The notes beneath the pieces are model-generated. The model did not search any database. It saw only the letters and a list, made by a program, of their open reading frames with translations, and had not been told where the DNA came from. The translations under genes were made by a program, and so were the position numbers. A stretch of 64,000 nucleotides of DNA from Exiguobacterium oxidotolerans JCM 12280. GTDB taxonomy: Bacteria > Bacillota > Bacilli > Exiguobacteriales > Exiguobacteriaceae. The stretch's first letter is position 1. Each line of letters opens with the position of its first letter. This document shows positions 1 through 7,962 of the stretch, in pieces. The stretch spans positions 310,001 through 374,000 of the forward strand of contig NZ_JNIS01000001.1 of the NCBI RefSeq assembly GCF_000702625.1, in the 5' to 3' direction.

Positions 1-169
1 GCTCGATTTTCGCACCAAGTGCCTCAACCGCCTTCAGTGAAGCGAGACAATCCGCTCCTTCGAGTGCATTCGAAATCGTCGTCGTCCCGTTTGCAATCCC
101 ACCAAATAAAAAAGCACGGTGTGTCATTGATTTATCGCCGGGTACTCTGACCTTTCCCTTTAATCCCAT
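1..169 (-). CDS. aroA: 3-phosphoshikimate 1-carboxyvinyltransferase (EPSP synthase), N-terminal part
   Basis: Only the first 56 codons are inside the window; the gene runs off the left edge. The translation begins [19 protein letters not shown] and contains the PGDKS.THRA..F and ANGTT.I.NAL.G.DC patterns of the EPSP synthase N-terminus (phosphoenolpyruvate and shikimate-3-phosphate binding). The enzyme makes 5-enolpyruvylshikimate-3-phosphate, the step before chorismate synthase. The ATG at 169 is preceded by GAGGTG at good spacing, and the first 10 bases overlap the end of aroB, so the two are probably translationally coupled. Family is clear from sequence; the C-terminal half cannot be judged. 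Confidence 0.93.
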   Translation of the reverse strand, partial: MGLKGKVRVPGDKSMTHRAFLFGGIANGTTTISNALEGADCLASLKAVEALGAKIE

Positions 170-1218
170 TTCAAGCACCTCACAGTCATGTCATAGGCGG
201 ACAATAATAGTCCCACCGGAATTTCCTCTAAGTTAAATTTCCCGTTTTCTGCTAAGACGAATCGAATCGACTGATTATTTTTTTTATCCCGTTTCATATA
301 GTCGAAATAGACCTCGAAAGATTGCCTTTTTGGTAGTTCGACACCTAAACGCGTCAACAATTGAGCCAGTTGATTTGCTTCGACGACTTGTCCCTCTAAC
401 ATTTTGGCAAAGACTAAACCGATTCCGACTGCCTCACCATGCGCGAGACGCTCACTCGCATACTCGACGGCATGACCAAATGTATGCCCATAATTTAAAA
501 AGGCACGGATGCCTTGTTCTTGTTCATCTTGTTCGACGATTCGTTGTTTGACGGAAATTCCTTTCGCAATCCAGGATTCGAGTGGCAACTGTTTCATATC
601 GGACAGTTTTAAATCCATCAGTTGATCAGCAAACGGTTCCGCTGCCAATAGACCATGTTTCAACAATTCAAAAAAACCGCTTCTCCACTCGCGGTCCGGT
701 AATGTTTTCAGAAAAGATACATCGTAGAGAACGGCACTCGGTTGATAGAACGCCCCGACCAGGTTTTTACCGAGCGATAGATTTAGCCCGACTTTCCCAC
801 CGACGCTCGAGTCATGCGCGAGTAACGTCGTCGGAATTTGGATGAACGGAATGCCTCGTAGAATCGTTGCTGCAACGAAACCGGCGAGATCTCCAATCAT
901 TCCACCACCAAATGCCAGGATGACCGTACGACGGGACACTCCTCGTTCAATGCCTTCATGAAGCAAGTCTGCATACGTTTCGAGCGACTTACTGCTCTCG
1001 CCTGGTACGACAGTACTCGTCATCCAGTTTGTTTTCGGAAAAAGAGTCGTGACGTGTTTGATCAATGTCTCTAAATGAAGGGCACTGACCGTTTGATCAG
1101 TGATAATCCAAAATCGATCCGCTACCTGTGCTTCTTCGACTTCCGCCAAGTGTCGCAACGCACCCGGCTCGATGTGAACCGGATACGGGCGACTCGCTTT
1201 GATGCAAAGATGCGTCAA
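160..1218 (-). CDS. aroB: 3-dehydroquinate synthase
   Basis: Second enzyme of the shikimate pathway: cyclises DAHP to 3-dehydroquinate using NAD+ and a divalent metal. The 352-residue protein has the dinucleotide motif region [20 protein letters not shown], the PTTLLA.DSSVGGK loop and the metal-site [12 protein letters not shown] and HGEAVGIG motifs. Length is normal. The likely start is the TTG at 1218, because AAGGAGGAGG lies about 10 bases upstream; a longer reading frame continues upstream but is only the aroC gene in another frame. The TTG overlaps the aroC stop (TTGA), and the 3' end overlaps aroA, so aroC-aroB-aroA look like one transcript. Confidence 0.95.
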   Translation of the reverse strand: MTHLCIKASRPYPVHIEPGALRHLAEVEEAQVADRFWIITDQTVSALHLETLIKHVTTLFPKTNWMTSTVVPGESSKSLETYADLLHEGIERGVSRRTVILAFGGGMIGDLAGFVAATILRGIPFIQIPTTLLAHDSSVGGKVGLNLSLGKNLVGAFYQPSAVLYDVSFLKTLPDREWRSGFFELLKHGLLAAEPFADQLMDLKLSDMKQLPLESWIAKGISVKQRIVEQDEQEQGIRAFLNYGHTFGHAVEYASERLAHGEAVGIGLVFAKMLEGQVVEANQLAQLLTRLGVELPKRQSFEVYFDYMKRDKKNNQSIRFVLAENGKFNLEEIPVGLLLSAYDMTVRCLKWD

Positions 1219-2369
1219 AACAGACGCACCTCCTCCTTGTAATCCGCTATCGTTTGTTTTAATCGATCCATCGTCGAACTCCCGAACATTTCGAGAATCG
1301 CGGCTGCGACTTCGAATGCGACGACAGCTTCGAGAACGACAGCTGCTGCGGGCACAGCACACGCATCACTGCGTTCAATTTGGGCCGTGAACGGCTCTTT
1401 CGTTTCAATATCGACCGATTGCAGGGGTTGATACAATGTCGGAATCGGCTTCATCGCTACTTGAACCCGGATCGGCATTCCTGTCGACATCCCACCTTCA
1501 ATTCCGCCTAAGTGATTGGTTCTGCGGGAGTAACCTGCCTCACTATGAATGATTTCATCTTGGACCGTACTACCGGGACGACGCGCCAAATCAAAACCAT
1601 CACCAAATCCAACCGCTTTCATCGCATTGACACTGATGACAGCTTGGGCGATCCGACTGTCTAACTTCATGTCATTTTGCGTAAATGATCCAATCCCCGG
1701 AACAAGTCCCGTGACGATGACTTCGACTTCACCACCAAGTGTGTCACCGTCTTTTTTAGCTTGATCAATCGCACGCATCATCTGTTCAGTCGCTGCTTCA
1801 TCTGCACAACGGACGGGAGAAGCTTCAATCAACTCACGCCGCGTCGTCGGATCAACGGCTTCAGCATCAACGCCACCGATTGATCGTACATGGGAAAACA
1901 AATCGACATCGAGCTGTGCCAACAGTTGTTTCGCGATTGCTCCAACGGCAACTCGGGCCGCCGTTTCTCGAGCAGAGGAACGTTCGAGGACATCACGGAG
2001 ATCACGATGACCGTACTTCAAGCCACCTACAAGATCCGCATGTCCTGGGCGTGGGCGTGTCAATGTCCGCGGACGTTCAAGCGCTTCCTCGAGCGGTTCC
2101 GCCTGCATGACTTGTTTCCAGTGCGTATGGTCTTTGTTTTCAATAAACAGACTGATTGGCGCCCCCGTCGTGTAACCGTGACGAATTCCACCCCGAACAT
2201 CAATCGCATCCTGTTCGATTTGCATCCGCCGTCCACGTCCATAACCACCTTGACGTCGTGTCATTTCAGATTGAATTTTTTCGAAATCGATTGTTAGTCC
2301 GGAAGGAACACCATCGATGATGACGGAAAGTCCTTTTCCGTGTGATTCTCCAGCTGTCATGTAGCGCAT
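1215..2369 (-). CDS. aroC: chorismate synthase
   Basis: Last enzyme of the shikimate pathway; needs reduced FMN and removes phosphate from EPSP to give chorismate. The N-terminus [14 protein letters not shown] and the [41 protein letters not shown] and [17 protein letters not shown] stretches are diagnostic. I chose the ATG at 2369 because GAAGGG lies 9 bases upstream; an ATG three codons earlier directly touches that ribosome-binding site. First gene of the aro block, 21 bases after cheR in transcription order. It ends in a TTGA overlap with aroB. Confidence 0.96.
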   Translation of the reverse strand: MRYMTAGESHGKGLSVIIDGVPSGLTIDFEKIQSEMTRRQGGYGRGRRMQIEQDAIDVRGGIRHGYTTGAPISLFIENKDHTHWKQVMQAEPLEEALERPRTLTRPRPGHADLVGGLKYGHRDLRDVLERSSARETAARVAVGAIAKQLLAQLDVDLFSHVRSIGGVDAEAVDPTTRRELIEASPVRCADEAATEQMMRAIDQAKKDGDTLGGEVEVIVTGLVPGIGSFTQNDMKLDSRIAQAVISVNAMKAVGFGDGFDLARRPGSTVQDEIIHSEAGYSRRTNHLGGIEGGMSTGMPIRVQVAMKPIPTLYQPLQSVDIETKEPFTAQIERSDACAVPAAAVVLEAVVAFEVAAAILEMFGSSTMDRLKQTIADYKEEVRLF

Positions 2370-2390
2370 ACGCTTCATCCCTTCACGTCG

Positions 2391-3164
2391 TTAAATTTTT
2401 TCATAAAAGAAGCTTTGCTTCATTTTTAGACCAAATCGTTCCGGTTGAAAAATTTGTTCCGTTCCGCCGACGAATAAAATGCCCCCCGGTTTTAACGCAT
2501 CCACAAAAGAGCGATAGACGTGCGCTTTTGCTTCTTCTGTAAAGTAAATAAGTACGTTACGACAGATGATTAAATCAAATCCACTGTCATAGCGATCCCC
2601 TAACAAATTATGTTTACTGAAACGAACGAGCCGTTTGATTTCTGGAGCGACCTCATATTGTTGATCCTGTTCGATGAAATATCGTTTTTTTCTTGATTCG
2701 ACGACTTCGTTCAAGGCTGAAATGCCGTATCGTCCTTGCTTCGCTTTTTCAAGAACGATCTCATCTAAATCGGTCGCTTGAATCGTGAATTGGGCAGGGT
2801 CCATCACTTCATTCAAAATCATCGCCAGCGAATAGGGCTCCTCCCCCGTCGAACAAGCTGCGCTCCATGTTCGAATCCGACCATGTGCACGTGCCTGCAA
2901 CACCGGAAGAATATCTTGTTCGAGCTGTTGCCAGCGAATCGGATTTCGGAAGAATTCACTAACATTGATCGTCATCCGGTCCAAGAACTCTTCATATAAG
3001 GTCTCGCTTTTTTCCATTGCCTGCATATACGAGGCGAACGTATCATGTCCTTTTTTATCGCGTAAAGCCGTCAAACGTCGTTTCATTTGCGCTTCTTTAT
3101 ATTGTCCTAAATCAATTCCCGATTTTTTTAAGAAACGTTGGATGAAAAGCTCGTAATCGTCCAT
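2391..3164 (-). CDS. cheR: chemotaxis protein methyltransferase CheR
   Basis: S-adenosylmethionine-dependent methyltransferase that methylates glutamates on chemoreceptors during adaptation. The 257-residue protein has the N-terminal helical CheR domain (FLKKSGIDLGQYKEAQMKRRL) followed by the methyltransferase domain with NVSEFFRNP, WSAACSTGEEPYSLAM (SAM loop) and FDLIICRNVLIYF. The ATG at 3164 has GAGGTG seven bases ahead; an earlier in-frame GTG overlaps that ribosome-binding site. It lies between ndk and aroC exactly as in B. subtilis. Its presence implies a flagellated, chemotactic cell, although no other chemotaxis gene is in the window. Confidence 0.96.
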   Translation of the reverse strand: MDDYELFIQRFLKKSGIDLGQYKEAQMKRRLTALRDKKGHDTFASYMQAMEKSETLYEEFLDRMTINVSEFFRNPIRWQQLEQDILPVLQARAHGRIRTWSAACSTGEEPYSLAMILNEVMDPAQFTIQATDLDEIVLEKAKQGRYGISALNEVVESRKKRYFIEQDQQYEVAPEIKRLVRFSKHNLLGDRYDSGFDLIICRNVLIYFTEEAKAHVYRSFVDALKPGGILFVGGTEQIFQPERFGLKMKQSFFYEKI

Positions 3165-3264
3165 AGTACACCTCACTGGTCCTCTCTATCATCGGTCACA
3201 CACATGTCATGACCCTATCTTATTCTCTATAGTAGCATAAAGCCATTTCCTTTCCAAAATACAA

Positions 3265-3300
3265 AAACAGACGATTGAGCAATTGCTCAATCGTCTGTTT
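3265..3300 (-). terminator. rho-independent terminator after ndk
   Basis: A perfect 36-base palindrome with half-site AAACAGACGATTGAGCAA, followed on the - strand by a short run of T. It lies 14 bases after the ndk stop and separates ndk from cheR. Confidence 0.85.
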
Positions 3301-3313
3301 GCCGTTCGTTTCA

Positions 3314-3730
3314 TTATGCGTTTACTGGTTGTCCTTGAAACCAAAGTCCAAGTTCACGCTCCGCACTTTCGACGCTGTCTGAACCATGGATGACGTTCTC
3401 GCTCATCGTGTTTGCGAAATCTCCCCGAATCGTCCCTGGTAGCGCTTCTGTCGGTTTTGTTTTTCCAATCATCAAACGTGAAACAGATACGGCATCCGTT
3501 CCTTCGACACGAAGTGCGACGACAGGACCAGACGTTAAGAAAGTGACCAACTCTCCAAAGAATGGTTTCTCTGCGTGCTCTGCATAATGTGCTTTCGCCA
3601 ATTCTTCAGACGCTTGCATCATTTTCATTTCACGTACAACAAATCCTTTCCGTTCGATCCGGCCGATGATTTCCCCAATCAATCCGCGTTCGACACCATC
3701 AGGTTTTACCATTAAAAATGTTTGTTCCAT
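3314..3730 (-). CDS. ndk: nucleoside diphosphate kinase
   Basis: Transfers the gamma phosphate of ATP to nucleoside diphosphates through a phosphohistidine. The 138-residue protein starts [19 protein letters not shown] and contains the active-site [15 protein letters not shown] with its catalytic histidine and the TDPA-like RGDFA..M region. Slightly shorter than many bacterial homologues but complete. It is monocistronic by structure: a promoter at 3778-3806 upstream and a strong terminator downstream. A near-consensus cre box lies between promoter and gene, so carbon control by CcpA is possible. The neighbouring tnpB element has inserted upstream without touching this promoter. Confidence 0.96.
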   Translation of the reverse strand: MEQTFLMVKPDGVERGLIGEIIGRIERKGFVVREMKMMQASEELAKAHYAEHAEKPFFGELVTFLTSGPVVALRVEGTDAVSVSRLMIGKTKPTEALPGTIRGDFANTMSENVIHGSDSVESAERELGLWFQGQPVNA

Positions 3731-3758
3731 TTTTGAGTCCCCCTATGAAATGCTTTTA

Positions 3759-3772
3759 GAAAAGCGCTTACA
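3759..3772. promoter_or_regulatory. candidate CcpA cre box before ndk
   Basis: Read on the - strand it is TGTAAGCGCTTTTC, which matches the usual Bacillus cre consensus TGWAARCGYTWNCW except at position 13. It lies just downstream of the predicted ndk -10 element, a place where CcpA binding would repress. Inference from sequence only. Confidence 0.45.
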
Positions 3773-3777
3773 TAGTA

Positions 3778-3806
3778 AGTTTACTCGTAAACGGATCGAG
3801 CGGCAA
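3778..3806 (-). promoter_or_regulatory. predicted sigma-A promoter of ndk
   Basis: On the - strand TTGCCG (3801-3806), a 17-base spacer and TAAACT (3778-3783). Both boxes are partial matches. The site lies between the left end of the tnpB element and ndk. Confidence 0.45.
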
Positions 3807-3836
3807 GAAATTTTTGACAGTTTTTTATCAAAATCA

Positions 3837-3902
3837 GGCGAGAATACGCCCACTTCTAAACGATTCGGGTGAAACCCTAGTGAAAGTGGGAGATGAATCG
3901 CC
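3837..3902 (+). repeat. left-end hairpin structure of the tnpB element
   Basis: Nested inverted repeats: GGCGA at 3837-3841 with TCGCC at 3898-3902, CCCACTT at 3849-3855 with AAGTGGG at 3884-3890, and an inner GGGTGAAACCC. Subterminal hairpins of this kind are what the family's TnpA recognises as single-stranded DNA. The structure also lies in the 5' leader of tnpB. Confidence 0.6.
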
Positions 3903-3944
3903 ACCCTCTCTTTCGGGTATATCCGTTGTAAGGTGGTGAACATC

Positions 3945-5117
3945 ATGCTGACACACAAGGCCTACAAATTCAGAATCTATCCGACAAAAGAGCAGGAAAT
4001 CCTGATTGCGAAGACAATCGGTTGTTCGCGCTTCGTCTTCAATCACTTCTTAGCGAAGTGGGATGAGACGTATAAAGCGACAGGTAAAGGATTGTCCTAC
4101 GCGTCTTGCTCAAAAGAACTCCCGTTGTTGAAGCAGGCGTTCGACTGGCTGAAGGAAGTCGATAGCACGTCTGTGCAGACCAGCGTCAAGCATCTTGCCG
4201 ATGCCTATGACCGCTTCTTCAAGAAGCAGAACGAACGGCCCCGCTTCAAGTCAAAGTGCAACCCCGTTCAATCGTATAAGACGAACATTCAAGGTAAGTC
4301 TCAACTTCCAGAAGTCTCCATCGTCGGCAACAAGTTAAAACTCCCGAAGTTGAAATGGGTGCGTTTCGCCAACTCGAGGCAGGTCGTCGGGCGCATCTTG
4401 AACGCGACCATCCGACGTAACGCTTCAGGAAAATACTTCGTCTCCCTGCTCGTCGAGCAGGAGAGCAACGAAATGCCGAAGACGGGCTCATCCGTCGGCA
4501 TCGATGTCGGACTCAAGAACTTCACCATCCTGTCGGACGGCACAGTGTACAAGAATGACCGTTACTTCCGTTCGCTTGAGAAAAAGCTGGCGCGCGAGCA
4601 ACGCAAGCTTTCTCGCCGTCAACGGTTGGCCTTGGACAAGAAAGTAAAACTTTCCGAGGCAAGGAACTATCAGAAGCAAAAGCGGAAGGTTGCCCGCATC
4701 CACGAGAAGATTGCCAACAAGCGCACCGACTTCCTGCACAAGGTATCGACCGAGATCGTCAAAAACCACGACGTCATCGGCATCGAGACCTTGCAGGTGA
4801 AGAACATGCAGAAGAATCGCAAGTTGAGCAAGTCCATCTCTGATGTCAGTTGGTCGGAGTTCTTCCGCATGCTCGGATACAAGGCGGCATGGTACGGAAA
4901 GGCCGTCGTGAAAGTCGGCAAGACCTTCGCCTCTAGTCAACTATGCTCCAGTTGCGGACATCAACACAAAGACGTGAAACATCTTGGCTTACGTGAATGG
5001 ACATGCCCAAGTTGCGGCATCCATCACGACCGCGATGTGAACGCAGGACTGAACCTCAAACAAGAAGCTGAACGCATTTTAGCTTCTTCAACCGTCGGGA
5101 CGACGGGGTTAGCCTGA
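3945..5117 (+). CDS. tnpB: RNA-guided endonuclease TnpB (IS1341/OrfB family)
   Basis: A 390-residue TnpB beginning [18 protein letters not shown], the conserved N-terminal helix-turn-helix region. The RuvC-like nuclease appears intact: aspartate in GIDVGLKNF (about residue 187), glutamate in [11 protein letters not shown] (about 281), a four-cysteine zinc site CSSCG...CPSCG (334-357) and the DRDVNAGLN aspartate motif (about 364). The ATG at 3945 has AAGGTGG eight bases upstream; a GTG four codons earlier overlaps that site. Known family members use an RNA from the element's right end to cut DNA next to a short target motif, which helps the element persist. Lysine codons are strongly AAG-biased, unlike the neighbouring genes, which fits transfer. 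Confidence 0.93.
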   Translation: MLTHKAYKFRIYPTKEQEILIAKTIGCSRFVFNHFLAKWDETYKATGKGLSYASCSKELPLLKQAFDWLKEVDSTSVQTSVKHLADAYDRFFKKQNERPRFKSKCNPVQSYKTNIQGKSQLPEVSIVGNKLKLPKLKWVRFANSRQVVGRILNATIRRNASGKYFVSLLVEQESNEMPKTGSSVGIDVGLKNFTILSDGTVYKNDRYFRSLEKKLAREQRKLSRRQRLALDKKVKLSEARNYQKQKRKVARIHEKIANKRTDFLHKVSTEIVKNHDVIGIETLQVKNMQKNRKLSKSISDVSWSEFFRMLGYKAAWYGKAVVKVGKTFASSQLCSSCGHQHKDVKHLGLREWTCPSCGIHHDRDVNAGLNLKQEAERILASSTVGTTGLA

Positions 5118-5192
5118 TCACTTTTCGACCGTTAGGTCGGATGACTCAGGAATCCTCCACCTCTAAGCGAAGCGTAGGTGGAGGTAGTTCAA
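5118..5192 (+). ncRNA. predicted omega RNA (reRNA) scaffold, right end of the tnpB element
   Basis: The stretch after the tnpB stop folds into two hairpins: CGACC/GGTCG with a GTTA loop (5126-5139) and a perfect 9-bp stem CCTCCACCT/AGGTGGAGG (5154-5184), then GTAGTTCAA at the end. In the family, the guide RNA comes from the 3' end of the tnpB transcript plus right end, and its guide is the flanking DNA. Here the guide would begin at 5193 (CCTTTTCGTTTTCC), reading into the hepT 3' end. The exact 5' end of the RNA is unknown; it probably begins within tnpB. Confidence 0.65.
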
Positions 5193-6151
5193 CCTTTTCG
5201 TTTTCCAACATAACGTGCGACTTCTTCAAGTGAACGCTTTGCAGAAGACTTCGGTAAATGCTCTAAACGACGAATCGCTCGCTTAATGTAGAGATCGACG
5301 GTCTGTTGTGTCCGTTCAAGTGCGTCAGACGCTTGCAGACGATCAAGAAGTGGCGCGACTTCTTCGTGGGAGGGCATCTCCTGAATTTTGACGAGTTCCT
5401 CGAAAAAAGCTGGATTTTCTGAGGCATAGAAAACTGGCAACGTCTTATGCCCATGTCGTAAATCTTCTGCGACCGGTTTACCAAGCTCGACCCGGTTCGC
5501 CGTGAAATCCAGTAAGTCATCCGCAATTTGAAAAGCAAGACCGATGTCACGCCCAAATTGCCGCAATGCTTTTGTGTCCTCTTTCGAACAATTGGCGACG
5601 ATGGCTCCTAGATGACAACTTGCCTCAATCAAGATCGCCGTTTTCCGCTCGATTCGTTTAATATATCGTTTAATCGATTGATTCCAATCGTATTGATCAT
5701 AAATTTGTTCGATTTCACCCTCACAAATTTCGCGCATCGCATGGACCATGACTTGGACGAGTTCCGGTTTCCCGATTTCTCCAATCAATTTGACTGCCTC
5801 ACCAAACAAATAGTTACCCGAGTATAATGCAACTTCTTCATCAAAACGTTGCATGACGGTCGGCTTTCCACGTCTCAGTTCGGCATCATCGATGACATCA
5901 TCATGTACGAGTGATGCCATGTGGACCAGTTCAAGACTTGCCGCGACACGGACCAGTTCATCCCGGTCTGCTTGACCAAACTTCGAAGCGAGTAAAACAA
6001 AGGCTGGACGAATCCGTTTTCCCCCTGCTTGCAAGAGTTGTTGCCCCGCAGCATCAATCGTCGGTTCTTCGGACGCAATATGATTGGTTAAGAATCGGTC
6101 GACTAAATTCACTTCTTTCGTTACATCTCGATAAATTGAATGCAGTGACAT
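5189..6151 (-). CDS. hepT: heptaprenyl diphosphate synthase component II
   Basis: Catalytic subunit of the two-part polyprenyl synthase that makes the C35 side chain of menaquinone-7. The 320-residue protein has both aspartate-rich motifs, HDDVIDD and ADDLLDF, and the GGKRIRPAF substrate region. The ATG at 6151 sits one base after the menG stop, so translation is coupled. The final codons are unusual: the last base of the glycine codon and the TGA stop come from the right end of the inserted tnpB element. Reconstruction of the empty site gives the same Lys-Arg-Lys-Gly tail followed by TAA, so the insertion appears neutral for the protein. Confidence 0.94.
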   Translation of the reverse strand: MSLHSIYRDVTKEVNLVDRFLTNHIASEEPTIDAAGQQLLQAGGKRIRPAFVLLASKFGQADRDELVRVAASLELVHMASLVHDDVIDDAELRRGKPTVMQRFDEEVALYSGNYLFGEAVKLIGEIGKPELVQVMVHAMREICEGEIEQIYDQYDWNQSIKRYIKRIERKTAILIEASCHLGAIVANCSKEDTKALRQFGRDIGLAFQIADDLLDFTANRVELGKPVAEDLRHGHKTLPVFYASENPAFFEELVKIQEMPSHEEVAPLLDRLQASDALERTQQTVDLYIKRAIRRLEHLPKSSAKRSLEEVARYVGKRKG

Positions 6152-6152
6152 C

Positions 6153-6860
6153 TCACCACTTCTTCCCGAGGTGCATCGCAGCCGCCCCACCTGCAAACGC
6201 CTTTACTTCGACCTGCATGAAGCCAGCCTGCTCAAATAATTGCTTTAATTCTACACGATCGAGGAACACTTCCGTCGATTCTTGAAGCCAGTTATATTGA
6301 TCAAATGATTTTGCAAACAAACGACCGACTTGTGGCATGATTTTGCCAAAGTATAACGAATAGGCTTCACGGAAAATTGGTGCCGTCGGTTGACTCGTCT
6401 CAAGACATACGACTGTTCCACCTGGTTTTAAGACACGATGCATCTCTTTGATGACTTGGAGATAGTCCGGAACATTCCGTAGTCCAAACCCAATCGTCAC
6501 GTAGTCAAAGGAATGATCACCAAAAGGTAAGTCCATCGCGTTGCCATGGATCAATTCGACGTTTTTCATGCCTAACGCCTCGACTTTATCGACTCCGACT
6601 TTAAGCATGTTTTCAGAGAAATCGAGCCCTTTGATTACACCTGTCGGACCAGCCGCTTTCGCGAGTTGAATTGTCCAGTCAGCCGTTCCGCAACATAAAT
6701 CAAGACATTTCGCCCCCGGAAATACATCCATCCGTCGCATTGTTTCTTTTCGCCATAATTTGTGCAAGCGGAAACTGATGATGGAATTCATCTGATCATA
6801 ATTTGTCGAAATTGATTGAAACACTTCATAAACTTTCTTTTCTTTTTCTTGTGTCTGCAC
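6153..6860 (-). CDS. menG: demethylmenaquinone methyltransferase
   Basis: SAM-dependent C-methyltransferase for the last step of menaquinone synthesis (UbiE/MenG family). Diagnostic stretches are [29 protein letters not shown] (SAM-binding loop), [24 protein letters not shown] and [14 protein letters not shown] place the start at the GTG at 6860, since AAAGGG lies about 8 bases upstream, giving 235 residues; an earlier GTG abuts the ribosome-binding site. It is between hepS and hepT, the classical menaquinone side-chain cluster order. Confidence 0.95.
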   Translation of the reverse strand: MQTQEKEKKVYEVFQSISTNYDQMNSIISFRLHKLWRKETMRRMDVFPGAKCLDLCCGTADWTIQLAKAAGPTGVIKGLDFSENMLKVGVDKVEALGMKNVELIHGNAMDLPFGDHSFDYVTIGFGLRNVPDYLQVIKEMHRVLKPGGTVVCLETSQPTAPIFREAYSLYFGKIMPQVGRLFAKSFDQYNWLQESTEVFLDRVELKQLFEQAGFMQVEVKAFAGGAAAMHLGKKW

Positions 6861-6882
6861 GCAGTTCACCCTTTCAAGAATA

Positions 6883-7461
6883 TTACGCTACTGCCATTTG
6901 TTCTAAATGTGATAATAGTAGTTGTTGCGCTTCATGATCGAGCAACTCGGCCTGTTTCCGAATGATGCGTTGCCCTTCTCGTGTTAACCAATCTTGACCG
7001 CTGATTGCCGCCAAACCTTGAACGAGTCCAAATTCCGCCGTCAGCCAGAGCAAGACGTAATCTTCTGTCGACGTATAATTTCGTTCATGGATCGAACATT
7101 TTGCTTCATTTACACGCTGTACGGTCCGTCCTAACGTCACGAGTGCCGTTTGAGGGAGCGACGCCAACTCTTCAAAAAAGTAAGTCGAAAAAAGATCTCC
7201 CGCCAATACGAGCAATTGTCTTTCTTTTGATCCTCGTTTCGTTTCACCTACTCGTTCATGTAAGACAAGTGCGACCTTCGCAAAATGTACGCCCTTTACG
7301 AGCGCCTGCCAATCCAATGTCTCGTTTTGAGCGACATCAATCAACCAACTGATCTGTTCACGATCGATGGAAGGGAAATCCACATGTCGAGCTAGTTGAG
7401 TCGTCTGTTTGTTGTTGAGCGCAGTAATGATTTCTGTCATGAATAGCTCTCGTTGGTCCAT
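6883..7461 (-). CDS. hepS: heptaprenyl diphosphate synthase component I
   Basis: Non-catalytic partner of HepT, needed for chain length and activity. The 192-residue sequence has the HepS pattern [19 protein letters not shown] and a helical, leucine-rich C-terminus ending in a Leu-Glu-Gln tail. It lacks aspartate-rich prenyl synthase motifs, as expected for this subunit. GGGGGG lies before the ATG. First gene of hepS-menG-hepT. In B. subtilis folE and mtrB lie between hup and hepS; neither is present here. Family assignment rests on sequence pattern plus position. Confidence 0.87.
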   Translation of the reverse strand: MDQRELFMTEIITALNNKQTTQLARHVDFPSIDREQISWLIDVAQNETLDWQALVKGVHFAKVALVLHERVGETKRGSKERQLLVLAGDLFSTYFFEELASLPQTALVTLGRTVQRVNEAKCSIHERNYTSTEDYVLLWLTAEFGLVQGLAAISGQDWLTREGQRIIRKQAELLDHEAQQLLLSHLEQMAVA

Positions 7462-7568
7462 GCTTTTACCCCCCGATCTCCAGTGCCATCTCGTTGATGG
7501 ATGTTCTTCTTTTTTAATATACCATAATCATCGCTTTTTCACGCCTTTGAATACCCACAAAAAAAAGC

Positions 7569-7590
7569 CGTTCGAGGAATTCCTCGAACG
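7569..7590 (-). terminator. terminator after hup
   Basis: Perfect 22-base palindrome CGTTCGAGGAA/TTCCTCGAACG, followed on the - strand by nine T residues. It is 15 bases past the hup stop. Confidence 0.9.
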
Positions 7591-7604
7591 ACTATGTAGC
7601 CAAA

Positions 7605-7877
7605 TTACTTGACTGCATCTTTCAATGCTTTACCCGGTTTGAAGGCAGGCACTTTGCTTGCTGGGATTTCGATATCTTCTTTCGTACGTGGGTTGCGACC
7701 TTTACGAGCGGCACGTTCACGGACTTCGAAGTTACCAAAACCAATCAATTGGACTTTTTCTCCAGATTGGAGTGTCTCAGTGATTGATTCGAATGTTGAT
7801 TCAACAACTTTAGTCACGTCTTTTTTTGTAAGACCTGATTTTTCGACAACCGCTTGAATGAGTTCAGTTTTGTTCAT
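7605..7877 (-). CDS. hup: DNA-binding protein HU
   Basis: Ninety-residue histone-like protein that bends and compacts DNA as a dimer. [19 protein letters not shown] at the start, [18 protein letters not shown] (the DNA-binding arm) and the [19 protein letters not shown] end are textbook HU. The ATG at 7877 has a GGAGGGGG ribosome-binding site; an in-frame GTG three codons earlier overlaps it. It has its own promoter (7914-7942) and terminator. In Bacillus, spoIVA lies next to hup; it is absent here. Confidence 0.97.
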   Translation of the reverse strand: MNKTELIQAVVEKSGLTKKDVTKVVESTFESITETLQSGEKVQLIGFGNFEVRERAARKGRNPRTKEDIEIPASKVPAFKPGKALKDAVK

Positions 7878-7913
7878 TACTTTCACCCCCTCCCAATCGC
7901 TTCTTCGAGGCTA

Positions 7914-7942
7914 ATCATACCTTATAAACGTTGCTATTACAA
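7914..7942 (-). promoter_or_regulatory. predicted sigma-A promoter of hup
   Basis: On the - strand TTGTAA (7937-7942), 17-base spacer, TATGAT (7914-7919), about 37 bases before the hup start. Confidence 0.6.
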
Positions 7943-7962
7943 CATTTTCGTCATAATCCCTC

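Larger units (their letters stand above)
3829..5192 (+). mobile_element. IS605-family (IS1341-type) element carrying tnpB only
   Basis: A 1.36-kb unit between ndk and hepT with tnpB as its sole gene and no tnpA transposase. Left end: nested inverted repeats at 3837-3902 (GGCGA/TCGCC, then CCCACTT/AAGTGGG, and a small GGGTGAAACCC loop). Right end: hairpins after tnpB and the terminal GTAGTTCAA. Boundaries are inferred as follows: TTTAT at 3824-3828 would be the target motif to the left and CCTTTTCG the flank to the right. Joining these two flanks rebuilds the hepT 3' end in frame with a TAA stop, which supports both ends. No target duplication is expected for this family. Confidence 0.75.

Noticed and set aside
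5189-6151. hepT disrupted by the insertion element
   Set aside because: The conserved domains and last residues are intact; only the stop codon is provided by the element.
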